The notes: generated from the sequence alone by a model not told the origin. DNA of 7,793 bases from an uncultured Flavobacterium sp. (GCA_946479395.1 CAMLFV010000128.1:1-7793), one strand, 5' to 3'; shown: positions 1 through 7,069, counted from the stretch's first letter. Numbers and translations are program-made.

Positions 1-161
1 GTAAAAAACCATGGCCGCCCCAAATAAAAATGGGTGCCGGCGTGCAAGGAATCGCTATTTTGAACGACGTGCCGATCTGGTACGAATTGTGGCGAAACAT
101 CAACGGTTTCCCTGCCGATTACTATACCGTGAAAACCGATAAATCTACCCAGAAAAAATGA
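1..161 (+). CDS. C-terminal end of a probable periplasmic adaptor (HlyD/MFP-like), partial
   Basis: The frame is open from base 3 to the TGA at 159-161 and gives 52 residues; the start lies outside the window. The visible tail has a Gly-rich stretch (KMGAGVQGIAIL) followed by NDVPIWYELWRNINGFP. The first part resembles the last beta-strands of HlyD-type membrane fusion proteins, and the aromatic tail resembles what I recall from Bacteroidota adaptors of ABC exporters, but this rests on memory of the family. The stop overlaps the start of the TolC-family gene (ATGA, 158-161), so the two are translationally coupled, as expected for an adaptor and its outer-membrane channel. If the call is right, the protein bridges an inner-membrane pump and TolC. 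The fragment is too short for certainty and could be another envelope protein of the same operon. Confidence 0.5.
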   Translation, partial: KKPWPPQIKMGAGVQGIAILNDVPIWYELWRNINGFPADYYTVKTDKSTQKK

Positions 162-1564
162 TAAAGTTTAACAATATCGTTTTTACGCTGCTGCTGTTTG
201 TAAGCATTGCCGGTTTTGGGCAGGATACGCTGCGCATGAGCCACAAGGAATTTATCTCTATTGTGAAAAGTTATCATCCGCTGGCTTACAACTATCGTTT
301 ACAAAATCAGATTGCCGAAGCTGAAATTCAGAAGGCTCGCGGAAATTTCGATCCGTTGGTTGATGCCAAAAACGGTTCAAAAACCATAGACGGTACCGAA
401 TATTACAAACAGACCAATGTGGGTTTGGAAATTCCTACCTGGTACGGTATCGAACTAAACGGAAGTTACAATTATATTAACGGTCAAAAACTAAACAACA
501 GCGATACCCGTGGCGGCTTATATCAGTTTGGAGTAACGGTTCCATTGGCGAAAAATCTTTTGTACGATACACGTCGGGCCTTGTTAGATCAGGCAAAATC
601 TGCTTTACAAATGACACAGGCAGAACAAAAACTGCTTACGAACGAACTGCTGCTTAACGCCGATAATGCCTATTGGAACTGGGTTCGTATGTACGAAGAG
701 TACCTGCTGCAAAGTCGTACCGTTGCTATAAACGAAGATCGACTGATCCTTACCAAAAAAACCTACGAATACGGCGAACGTGCAGCCATTGATACCACCG
801 AAGTGGTTTCGCAGCTGCAGAGTTATGAAGTAGAGAAACAAGATGCGTACCTTAAATTTATAAAAGCTACGCAAGAGCTTTCTCTTTTTTTATGGACGGA
901 AAACCAGCAACCTTATGATGTGGAGCAACTAATAATTCCATCGCAAAAAATAACACAGGCAGAATCGTATGAAAATTATGGAGTTTTATTGGCATTGATC
1001 GATCAAAGGGATATTAACCGCCATGCGGCATTGCAATATTATCAGCAGAAATTCAATATTTTAGAAAGCCAGCGCAGGTTAAAACGACAAAGTTTGCTGC
1101 CAAAACTGGATTTTACCTATAATTTTTTCAACAAAGAAAGTTATGAAACCGAATTACTGCCTCTTTTTGAAAACAATTACCAATACGGTTTAAAACTGGA
1201 AATCCCGATTTTCTTGAGACAAGCCCGCGCCGATTACCGGATCGCACAATATAAAATTGAACAAAACCAGTTTGATGCCGATTACAAACAACAAGAACTG
1301 CATGCAAAAATCACCGCGTATAAAAATGAAGTTATAAGTTATCAGTCGCAAATAAACCTGATGCAGAGCAATATTGAAAACTACAAACGTTTATTAAATG
1401 CCGAAGAAATAAGATTCAGCAACGGAGAAAGTTCGCTTTTTTTAATCAATACCCGTGAAAACAAACTGCTGGAAGCCGAACAAAAATTACTGGATCTGCG
1501 TTTAAAATTCATTAAAAGCTATAATCAGCTAAAATGGTTTAATGAGAATTTTGAGGTTAACTGA
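158..1564 (+). CDS. TolC family outer membrane efflux protein
   Basis: This 468-residue protein is the usual length for the TolC/OEP family, which forms trimeric outer-membrane channels with long periplasmic alpha-helical barrels for efflux pumps and type I secretion. A Sec signal peptide covers about residues 1-21 (hydrophobic FTLLLFVSIAGFG, then QD). The mature part begins with a helix typical of the family (SHKEFISIVKSYHPLA), then shows amphipathic beta-strand segments (GVTVPLAKNLL, LKLEIPIF). These alternate with long heptad-like helices rich in Gln, Glu, Lys and Leu, repeated in two halves (about residues 140-245 and 350-455). The ERAAIDTTEV segment is characteristic of the first helical hairpin. 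The start overlaps the preceding stop by 4 bases, which fixes the start and implies coupling. A strong hairpin follows 18 bases after the stop, so this is the last gene of its operon. The substrate cannot be told, because the inner-membrane pump is outside the window. Confidence 0.93.
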   Translation: MIKFNNIVFTLLLFVSIAGFGQDTLRMSHKEFISIVKSYHPLAYNYRLQNQIAEAEIQKARGNFDPLVDAKNGSKTIDGTEYYKQTNVGLEIPTWYGIELNGSYNYINGQKLNNSDTRGGLYQFGVTVPLAKNLLYDTRRALLDQAKSALQMTQAEQKLLTNELLLNADNAYWNWVRMYEEYLLQSRTVAINEDRLILTKKTYEYGERAAIDTTEVVSQLQSYEVEKQDAYLKFIKATQELSLFLWTENQQPYDVEQLIIPSQKITQAESYENYGVLLALIDQRDINRHAALQYYQQKFNILESQRRLKRQSLLPKLDFTYNFFNKESYETELLPLFENNYQYGLKLEIPIFLRQARADYRIAQYKIEQNQFDADYKQQELHAKITAYKNEVISYQSQINLMQSNIENYKRLLNAEEIRFSNGESSLFLINTRENKLLEAEQKLLDLRLKFIKSYNQLKWFNENFEVN

Positions 1565-1581
1565 TGTCTTTTTATAGATAA

Positions 1582-1615
1582 ATGAAAAAACAGGCTGCAA
1601 TGCCTGTTTTTTCAT
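1582..1615. terminator. Bidirectional intrinsic terminator
   Basis: A perfect inverted repeat has 14-bp arms (ATGAAAAAACAGGC at 1582-1595, GCCTGTTTTTTCAT at 1602-1615) and a 6-base loop (TGCAAT). The GC-rich tip (CAGGC/GCCTG) is flanked by A6 on the left and T6 on the right, so it can terminate transcription from either side. It sits between the TolC-family gene on + and the convergent small gene on -, and its last base is the first base of that gene's stop codon. Confidence 0.9.
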
Positions 1616-1779
1616 TATAATTTTTTGATTTCCTGATAAAATACGGTTTTTGAACTGTTTATTGTAGGAATTTCAATTGCAGACAATTCGCCCTTAAGTT
1701 GCCAACCGTCTTGTAGTGCTTTTCTGGTCTGTCTTTCAAGGTCTTTTACCCTTGACGCTGTTAATACGTGACATTCCAT
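1615..1779 (-). CDS. Small DUF1737-like protein
   Basis: A 54-residue cytoplasmic protein starting MECHVLTASRVKDLE. The pattern (aliphatic strand and LTAS, a helix with L-x-x-Q-x-x-x-x-L, DGW, a Gly turn, then a strand ending in VFYQEI) matches the DUF1737 family of short one-domain proteins, whose function is unknown. I chose ATG at 1779 rather than the in-frame ATG at 1836. The 19-residue extension (MSYKYFFIVLIQLNKLNSS) does not resemble the family, and a TAnnTTTG promoter box (1807-1814) lies between the two starts, so a transcript from it would not contain the upstream ATG. The gene converges on the TolC-family gene and shares its hairpin terminator. If the longer start were used, the extension would be a weak hydrophobic leader. 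Confidence 0.72.
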   Translation of the reverse strand: MECHVLTASRVKDLERQTRKALQDGWQLKGELSAIEIPTINSSKTVFYQEIKKL

Positions 1780-1806
1780 GGAACTATTTAGTTTGTTAAG
1801 TTGTAT

Positions 1807-1814
1807 CAAAACTA
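1807..1814 (-). promoter_or_regulatory. Bacteroidota-type -7 box for the DUF1737-like gene
   Basis: On the - strand this reads TAGTTTTG, an exact match to the Bacteroidota -7 consensus TAnnTTTG. Transcription would start near 1800, giving a leader of about 20 bases before ATG 1779. No TTG is found at the expected -33 spacing (the nearest is 29 bases upstream of the box), so it may be a weak or regulated promoter. Confidence 0.45.
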
Positions 1815-1930
1815 TAAAAAAATATTTATAACTCATGAAGTTTCAATATTAATTAACAATTGCAGATCTTTATTAAACAGCAAAAAAACGCACGGTTTTT
1901 AGGCTATTTAGTTCTTAACTCAGCTAAAAC

Positions 1931-1966
1931 TAACGGACTAAAACAACATTTGTGTTGATTCCGTTA
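1931..1966 (-). terminator. Two-part hairpin downstream of the TonB-dependent receptor
   Basis: Nested inverted repeats lie 35 bases past the receptor stop. The outer arms are TAACGGA (1931-1937) and TCCGTTA (1960-1966). The inner arms are CAACA (1944-1948) and TGTTG (1953-1957) around TTTG. On the - strand the inner hairpin is followed by TTTTAG and the outer stem by GTTTTAG. This is likely the 3' end structure of the dehydrogenase-receptor mRNA, though the U-runs are short, so it may be a weak terminator or an mRNA-stabilising structure. Confidence 0.4.
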
Positions 1967-2001
1967 TAACTATTAGATAATAAATAACTTATTTACTAAT
2001 T

Positions 2002-4095
2002 TCAAAAAACATACTTCAACTGGAACGATCCGAAATAATTCACCGGCTGTCCCGGATAGTAGTACCTTGGTGCACTGTTGCCAAAACCTGTGGCATTTAC
2101 CAAAACCATTGAGGTATAATGTTCGTTAAAAACATTATTAACTCCAATATTTATTAATAAAGACAAAGAATCTGTAACCTGACCCTGCCAATTCACAGCG
2201 GCATTGCAAAGGCTGTACGCATCAGAAAAAAGAGCATTGGCATCGTTCAGCGGAATTTTATCAACAAAGAAATAATCGGCTTTTAAACCAAAACCGTGGG
2301 GCAAATTGAACATCAAACCACCTGTAAACTGGTTTTTAGGCACTCCGGTAAGATCGTTTCCTGAAAAATTTTGATCGTTGTGTTTAAAATCATCGAACCT
2401 AAAATTACCCAGTGCAGCCGATATATAAGGTATCACCTGCGTTTTTCTGCCCAACTGCAACTTGTACTGTGCCATGAATTCCAACCCCATGTGAACCGTA
2501 CTGCCGGCATTTACACCAACATATTGGTCTTCCAACACCCGGTGTGCAACCAACAAATCGCTCACTTTCATTCGGTAAAGAGCTGCTTCTGCATAAAATC
2601 GTTTATCGGCAGAAAATAATTTTGTGCCTAATTCTACATTGTAGCCGTTTTCAGGTTTGATCGACGTATTTACCTGTCCGTTTTCGTTCATTGTTTCTTC
2701 GATTGATGGCAGTGAATATCCTCTGCCCACCGACAGATAAACCGTTTGATGTTTTGATGGAAGATAAGACAATGCGATTTGCGGAGCCCAGATTCCGTTG
2801 TATTGATAAGGCGTATCATAAACATTGTTAAGCGGATACTTTTGCTGCAGCACAAATGATGTTTTGTTGTAATTAAGTCCGGCATTCAGTTCCCACTTAT
2901 CAGAGAAAACATAGCGCAGCTGACTGTAAACATTTACAAAATTCCGTCTTTGGAACAGTCGGTTTTTATCAGCACCTGACAAACTTCCCTGCCCGTTATT
3001 TTCAAGATACAAATTCTCTAAAGTTGCCGCATCGTATCCATCCTGAAAAAACTCAACCCCAACCGTAGCCTTTAAAAGCTTACCACCCAACTGCCAGCTG
3101 CCTGCAAACTGCGACCGTGCACCAAAGCTTTCGGTTTTTTCCTTTAAAATATCAAATGGACGCGGTTCATCACTATCTTTCAACGAATAAAAAACAGATG
3201 TAGCCGAGGTTATGTGCTCATGCACGGCAAAATCGTAATTTAAACCCACCATAAAATTTTTATATGCCTCGTACCCCTTTGCCGCATTCCAGTTCGCAGC
3301 TGCCGCTTTAGGATTGCTTAAAAACGTTTCCCTATCAATAGAACTCGGTATATAAGCTTTTAGCGAAGTAAATTGTGACAGGTAGGTTAATTTTGAATTT
3401 TTCTTACGAAACGCATCACCGGTTATGGTTATACCTTCCCGATAATATTGACTGTTTTCACGGAATCCGTCATTTTCAACCTTATGGTATCCCACATTAA
3501 AACTATAAGTATCGGCACCATACGATGCAAAAATTCGGTTTTTTATGAGTCCGAAAGAACCAACCGTTGCAGAAACGCCCGCCTGCACCTGATCATGATC
3601 GGCTGTTTTTGGTTGTAGCAAAACGGCACCACCCAGCCCGGCACCGTACACACTTGAAAGCGGTCCTTTAATGATGTGAATATTCTGAAGAAATTCCAGA
3701 TCTATATCTTCAATGGTTGTTTCACTGTTACCGCCCGTAAGCGGAATATTGCCGAAAAACGCCCGTACCTTGTTGGTTCCGTAAGGCGTTCGCGCACCAA
3801 TTCCCCGAATGGATAACCGGTTGGTGTTAAACGTAGCCGACTGCATAAGCACCCCTGGTACGGTATTGAGTATCGGTGTCAGTTCTACCCTGTTGTTGCT
3901 TTGTAAAAGTTTTGTGTCTAATTTGGCGACCGAAGCCGGCAATTGAAAAATCCTGTCAGACACCTGCAACGGATACATTTGCGGACCAGAAGTACTAATT
4001 ACCAAATCTTGCAACAAGGTGGAATGCAGCGAATCTTGTGCGCGAACTTTAAGAACTGTAATCAGGAAAAAAGACACTGCTAAAAATTTCCTCAT
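2002..4095 (-). CDS. TonB-dependent receptor, YncD/PqqU-like (putative PQQ importer)
   Basis: An outer-membrane TonB-dependent receptor of 697 residues. I chose ATG at 4095 because it gives a clean signal peptide (MRKFLAVSFFLITVLKVRA, cleavage near residue 19) and lies 10 bases after the preceding stop. An in-frame extension to 4233 would run through the upstream gene. A possible TonB box is DLVIST (30-35). The plug follows directly, without the CarboxypepD-like domain of SusC proteins. It contains LNTVPGV (76-82), RLSIRGIGAR (93-102) and IIKGPLSSVYG (141-151), ending GLGGAV. The rest is a beta-barrel ending in Phe (KYVF). From memory, the plug (SIRGxGxRxxYG, KGPxSxxYG), the barrel segment VGRGYSLPSIEE and the end (YTSMVLVN, RYYYPG, NY) parallel E. 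coli YncD/PqqU, a PQQ transporter of about 700 residues. Its position after a PQQ enzyme fits PQQ uptake. The receptor family is certain; the substrate is inferred. Siderophore or vitamin uptake are alternatives. Confidence 0.93.
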   Translation of the reverse strand: MRKFLAVSFFLITVLKVRAQDSLHSTLLQDLVISTSGPQMYPLQVSDRIFQLPASVAKLDTKLLQSNNRVELTPILNTVPGVLMQSATFNTNRLSIRGIGARTPYGTNKVRAFFGNIPLTGGNSETTIEDIDLEFLQNIHIIKGPLSSVYGAGLGGAVLLQPKTADHDQVQAGVSATVGSFGLIKNRIFASYGADTYSFNVGYHKVENDGFRENSQYYREGITITGDAFRKKNSKLTYLSQFTSLKAYIPSSIDRETFLSNPKAAAANWNAAKGYEAYKNFMVGLNYDFAVHEHITSATSVFYSLKDSDEPRPFDILKEKTESFGARSQFAGSWQLGGKLLKATVGVEFFQDGYDAATLENLYLENNGQGSLSGADKNRLFQRRNFVNVYSQLRYVFSDKWELNAGLNYNKTSFVLQQKYPLNNVYDTPYQYNGIWAPQIALSYLPSKHQTVYLSVGRGYSLPSIEETMNENGQVNTSIKPENGYNVELGTKLFSADKRFYAEAALYRMKVSDLLVAHRVLEDQYVGVNAGSTVHMGLEFMAQYKLQLGRKTQVIPYISAALGNFRFDDFKHNDQNFSGNDLTGVPKNQFTGGLMFNLPHGFGLKADYFFVDKIPLNDANALFSDAYSLCNAAVNWQGQVTDSLSLLINIGVNNVFNEHYTSMVLVNATGFGNSAPRYYYPGQPVNYFGSFQLKYVF

Positions 4096-4105
4096 AACTA
4101 AAAAA

Positions 4106-5389
4106 TTAGTTACCCGTATAGGAAATTCGCCACAGCACATTTCCGCTATCGTCGTTAACAAGCAGTGAACCATCGGGAAGATTTGTAACAGCAGACGGTC
4201 TTCCGTACACTTTCGCTTTTTCATGATCGGCAATAAAACCCGTCATAAAATCTTCGGGTTTGCCACTTGGTTTTCCATCTTTAAAAGGAATGAAGACCAC
4301 CTTGTATCCAGAGAACGACGATTTGTTCCATGAACCGTGCTGGGCAACAAAAATACCGTTTCTGTATTTTTCAGGGAATTTAGATCCTGCATAAAAAGTC
4401 AGACCCAAAGAAGCGGTATGGTTTCCCACCGCAACATCGGGTACAAGCGCCTGCTTAACCAGATCGGGACGCATACCTTTTAATCGCGGATCCTCTATGT
4501 TGCCAAAGTACGAATACGGCCAGCCGTAAAACCCTGATTTCTGCACTTTTGTTACATAATCGGGCACCAGACCGTCGCCCAGATTATCGCGTTCGTTTAC
4601 GGCCGTCCACAACGAACCATCAATCGGATTCCAGTCCATACCCACCGGATTTCTTAAGCCCGAACCATAAATAACTTCGCCCGATCCGTCTAAATTCACT
4701 TCTAAAATGGCAGCCCTACGGACTTCTTTTTCCAATCCGTACTCACCCACATTACTTGCAGAACCAACCGATATATAAATTTTTGTCTGATCTTTATTGG
4801 TGATGATGTTTCGCGTCCAGTGGTTGTTGTATCCTCCCGACGGAAGTTCCACAATTTTACGACCCTTACCCTGTAACTTCAGATCGCCTTTTTTATATGG
4901 ATATACATACAGACCGTCGCTTAATGCCACATAAAACTGGTCTTTAACGATTAAGGTGCCGAACGGAAGTTTTAGATTTTCGGCAAACACTTCCCGTACT
5001 TCATAGCTGCCGTTTTTATCGGCATCTCTTAAAACTGTGATTCTGTCTGCGCTGTTAAAGGTATTAGATTCAGTAACGAATACATCGCCGTTAGCTGCTA
5101 CGTAAGAAGTACGCGGGTTTTTAAGATCGGATACCAGGCGTTCCACTTTAAATCCGGCAGGCACTTTTGGCAACTGATTTTCGGGCCAATCTGCCATTAC
5201 ATGTCTGAACGTTACCGATTCTGTAGCGTAAGGAGGCGGCAGTTTCAGCGGTCCTACAGTAGTCATTACCGTTACGCTGTCTTGTTTGCTGTACAGCTGT
5301 TTTTCTTTATCGGAAATTTCCTTGATTTTTTGCGCATGCGTGGCAGTTAGGCACAGGCACGCCAATGCAATAGTTGTAATTCTTTTCAA
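4106..5389 (-). CDS. Secreted PQQ-dependent sugar (L-sorbosone-type) dehydrogenase
   Basis: A 427-residue periplasmic oxidoreductase of the soluble glucose/sorbosone dehydrogenase family (COG2133 type), a six-bladed propeller that oxidises sugars or aldehydes using PQQ. A signal peptide covers residues 1-19 (MKRITTIALACLCLTATHA). Family motifs in order are NNHWTRN (188-194, His190 the likely catalytic base), GSASN (209-213), GLRNPVGMDW (244-253, with the conserved Arg), NERDNLGD (265-272), GWPY (289-292), HTASLGLTFY (324-333), HGSWN (351-355), GRPSAV (396-401) and DDSGNVLWRI (413-422). A DADKNGSYE loop (122-130) resembles a calcium-binding EF-hand loop. The start is TTG: no ATG precedes it in frame before a stop, and the first internal Met is beyond the signal peptide. 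The gene is first of a two-gene unit with the receptor, 10 bases apart. Bacteroidota commonly cannot make PQQ, which gives the pairing its sense. The exact substrate is unknown. Confidence 0.9.
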   Translation of the reverse strand: MKRITTIALACLCLTATHAQKIKEISDKEKQLYSKQDSVTVMTTVGPLKLPPPYATESVTFRHVMADWPENQLPKVPAGFKVERLVSDLKNPRTSYVAANGDVFVTESNTFNSADRITVLRDADKNGSYEVREVFAENLKLPFGTLIVKDQFYVALSDGLYVYPYKKGDLKLQGKGRKIVELPSGGYNNHWTRNIITNKDQTKIYISVGSASNVGEYGLEKEVRRAAILEVNLDGSGEVIYGSGLRNPVGMDWNPIDGSLWTAVNERDNLGDGLVPDYVTKVQKSGFYGWPYSYFGNIEDPRLKGMRPDLVKQALVPDVAVGNHTASLGLTFYAGSKFPEKYRNGIFVAQHGSWNKSSFSGYKVVFIPFKDGKPSGKPEDFMTGFIADHEKAKVYGRPSAVTNLPDGSLLVNDDSGNVLWRISYTGN

Positions 5390-5412
5390 AGCAATAGTTT
5401 TATTTAAATAGC

Positions 5413-5426
5413 AATTTTATAAAATT
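5413..5426. promoter_or_regulatory. AT-only palindrome upstream of the dehydrogenase
   Basis: A perfect 14-bp palindrome (AATTTTATAAAATT) is centred about 30 bases before the TTG start. It could be an operator or part of the promoter, but AT-only palindromes arise easily by chance in DNA this AT-rich. No TAnnTTTG box was found in this gap, so the dehydrogenase promoter remains unlocated. Confidence 0.2.
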
Positions 5427-5485
5427 ATTAAAAACCCATCATAAAAAAAACAGTTTTCTGTAAATGCAACCCTGCCAGTAAAGAA

Positions 5486-5533
5486 TAAAAAACTGCAGCA
5501 TCAGATTTTTGTTAAATATTCCTGACGTTGCAG
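5486..5533 (-). terminator. Intrinsic terminator of the aldo/keto reductase gene
   Basis: An inverted repeat pairs CTGCAGCATCAG (5493-5504) with CTGACGTTGCAG (5522-5533), giving a 12-bp stem with one wobble and one mismatch around a 17-base AT-rich loop. Read on the - strand, the second arm runs into T6 and then a T-rich tail, the form of a Rho-independent terminator. It lies 51 bases past the aldo/keto reductase stop and separates that gene from the dehydrogenase unit. Confidence 0.7.
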
Positions 5534-5556
5534 TCCCACTAAAAAGAGTATAAAAT

Positions 5557-5574
5557 TACGGATTTCACTCCGTA
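5557..5574 (-). terminator. Small hairpin just after the aldo/keto reductase stop
   Basis: A 6-bp stem, TACGGA (5557-5562) with TCCGTA (5569-5574) around a 6-base loop, is followed on the - strand by ATTTTAT. It may be a weak first terminator ahead of the stronger hairpin at 5493-5533, or only a 3' end structure. Confidence 0.35.
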
Positions 5575-5584
5575 TCAATTCAGA

Positions 5585-6529
5585 TTATTTACCCGCCTGG
5601 TTAAGAATTTCAATATCTTCTGCATCCAGCTGTAATTGGGGTGTATTAAAAATGGTTTGCAACTGGTTTTCGCTGGTTGCACTAACTATAGGCGCCGTAA
5701 TTAAGGGATTAGCCAACAGCCAAGCCAACGCTACTGTTGCAGGTTGGGAATTGTGTTTTGCTGATACCTGATCCAATGCTGCCAATACTGCTTTCCCTTC
5801 CGCATTAAAATACTTTTTAATCCCGCCTCCCCTCGCCGTTTGTTCAAAATCAGCCTCTGTTCTGTACTTTCCGGTTAAAAATCCGGCTGCCAATGAAAAA
5901 TACGGAAACACACTCAAGCCATATTTTTCAACCAAAGGAGCATACTGTGTTTCAAACTTTTCTCTTTCCACCAAATTATAATGAGGCTGTAGTGCAACGT
6001 ATTTCGGCAGATCATTCTTTTCTGCCACGTTAAAAGACTCTATGAGCCTTTCCGGAGAAACGTTGGAAGCCGCTATGTATCTCACCTTACCTGCCTTAAT
6101 AATTTCATCATAAGCTGCCAGCGTTTCTTCAACCGGAGTTATATTATCATCAAAATGCGTGTAATACAGATCAATATGATCGGTTCCAAGACGTTTCAAT
6201 GATTCGTCAACAGATTTAAGAATGTGTTTTTTACTGATATCATAACCGTGTTCTTTGGTTTCGGATCCCACTTTTGTAGCCAGCACTATGTTATTCCTAT
6301 TCTTTCTTTCGCGCATCCATTTACCGATGATCTCTTCGGACTGACCGCCGGTTCCGTTTACCCACCATGAGTAGGTGTCGGCGGTATCAATAAAATTAAA
6401 TCCAGCTTCGGTAAATCTGTCCAATATATGGAAAGATTGTTTTTCATTCAATGTCCAGCCAAAAACGTTGCCTCCAAAATTTACAGGAGCAATTTCAAGG
6501 TCGGTATTATTTATTATTCGTTTTTTCAT
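5585..6529 (-). CDS. Aldo/keto reductase
   Basis: A 314-residue cytoplasmic NADPH-dependent oxidoreductase of the aldo/keto reductase superfamily, with the standard (alpha/beta)8 barrel length. All four catalytic residues are in place: Asp48 and Tyr53 in FIDTADTY (46-53), Lys86 in LATKVG and His125 in YYTHFDD. The nucleotide-site region is also recognisable: AASN for the strand after GKVRYI, LQPHYNLVER, and the late Ser/Thr segment PIVSATSENQL. The sequence resembles the YajO/Tas-like group of general aldehyde and ketone reductases, whose natural substrates are usually unknown. The ATG at 6529 is the family's normal start (MKKRIINNTDLEIAP). A weak purine stretch (AAAAGAG) precedes it. The gene lies 41 bases after the META lipoprotein with no terminator between, so co-transcription is possible. 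Terminator-like hairpins follow its stop. Confidence 0.93.
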   Translation of the reverse strand: MKKRIINNTDLEIAPVNFGGNVFGWTLNEKQSFHILDRFTEAGFNFIDTADTYSWWVNGTGGQSEEIIGKWMRERKNRNNIVLATKVGSETKEHGYDISKKHILKSVDESLKRLGTDHIDLYYTHFDDNITPVEETLAAYDEIIKAGKVRYIAASNVSPERLIESFNVAEKNDLPKYVALQPHYNLVEREKFETQYAPLVEKYGLSVFPYFSLAAGFLTGKYRTEADFEQTARGGGIKKYFNAEGKAVLAALDQVSAKHNSQPATVALAWLLANPLITAPIVSATSENQLQTIFNTPQLQLDAEDIEILNQAGK

Positions 6530-6570
6530 CTGCTCTTTTATCGATGATTATATATGAAAGTTAAAAGTTT

Positions 6571-7038
6571 CTATTTATCTGATTCCAGCACGGCAACCGT
6601 AGTATTTTCTGCGTTATTCAGATAAAGCGTTGTTCCTGAAGTGATATAGCTGGTTGCGTTTTGTAAAGCTTCGCCAAACCGCACTTCGGTTTCCATAGAG
6701 CCGCATGCCATTTTAGTTGATACAATTTGGGAAATTTTAATGCTGTTGCTGCCCGTAAATTCCACTTTTGCACCAAAGCCGTTACAACCCAGATTGCCTG
6801 TAGCTTGTGTAAGATCGCTAAGCATTAAATACGGTTGCTTTGAAGCTGTAGTGTCTGTAACAACTTTTGTTCCGTACAGTTCTTTCAGTTTCCATTCTTT
6901 ACCTAAAAGTTCCCTAGGATCGGCAGTAACTTCGGTAGTTTCAACAGTTAACTTTTCTGTGTTTTCCTGCTCTTTCTTATCGGCACATGCTACGAACGCA
7001 AGCGACATCATTGCCAGTAAAAGATTTTTCTTCATCAT
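6571..7038 (-). CDS. META domain (HslJ-like) lipoprotein
   Basis: A small envelope lipoprotein of 155 residues. I chose ATG at 7038 (7035 is equally possible, as the sequence starts MMKK). It gives a lipoprotein signal (NLLLAMMSLAFVAC) with the lipidated Cys at residue 18. The in-frame extension to 7119 is AT-rich and would put charged residues before the signal. After an acidic, Thr/Glu-rich linker (19-43), a META domain fills residues 44-155. Landmarks are LLGKEWKLKELYG at its start, GNLGCNGFGA (81-90) and TKMACG (108-113). Cys85 and Cys112 are the conserved pair of the family and may form a disulfide. In E. coli the META protein HslJ is heat-inducible and linked to novobiocin resistance; the biochemical role of the family is not known. 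The gene lies between the aldo/keto reductase and the Fur homologue. Confidence 0.88.
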   Translation of the reverse strand: MMKKNLLLAMMSLAFVACADKKEQENTEKLTVETTEVTADPRELLGKEWKLKELYGTKVVTDTTASKQPYLMLSDLTQATGNLGCNGFGAKVEFTGSNSIKISQIVSTKMACGSMETEVRFGEALQNATSYITSGTTLYLNNAENTTVAVLESDK

Positions 7039-7061
7039 AGCGTATTTATTTACATGATGTA

Positions 7062-7069
7062 TAAAGATA
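7062..7069 (-). promoter_or_regulatory. Possible -7 box for the META lipoprotein gene
   Basis: The - strand reads TATCTTTA, seven of the eight scored positions of the Bacteroidota -7 pattern TAnnTTTG (the last base differs). Its position would give a leader of about 17 bases to the ATG at 7038 and would exclude the longer in-frame start at 7119. No convincing -33 TTG is present. Confidence 0.3.

Noticed and set aside
605..874. Open frame on the - strand inside the TolC-family gene
   Set aside because: It is fully covered by a well-supported gene and resembles no family; similar shadows at 2371-2619, 2688-2885, 6375-6557, 6740-7057 and 7232-7573 were dropped for the same reason.
1881..1902. 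A-rich/T-rich inverted stretch around CGCACGG as a terminator
   Set aside because: The stem is almost all A-T pairs and is less convincing than the hairpin at 1931-1966.
2002..4095. SusC of a polysaccharide utilisation locus
   Set aside because: It is too short (697 residues), has no CarboxypepD-like domain before the plug, and has no SusD gene beside it.
4096..4233. In-frame extension of the receptor start by 46 residues
   Set aside because: It lies inside the dehydrogenase coding region in another frame, and the ATG at 4095 gives a proper signal peptide.
6530..6570. Separate promoter for the aldo/keto reductase in the 41-base gap
   Set aside because: TAACTTTC is only an approximate -7 box and no -33 element was seen, so co-transcription cannot be excluded.
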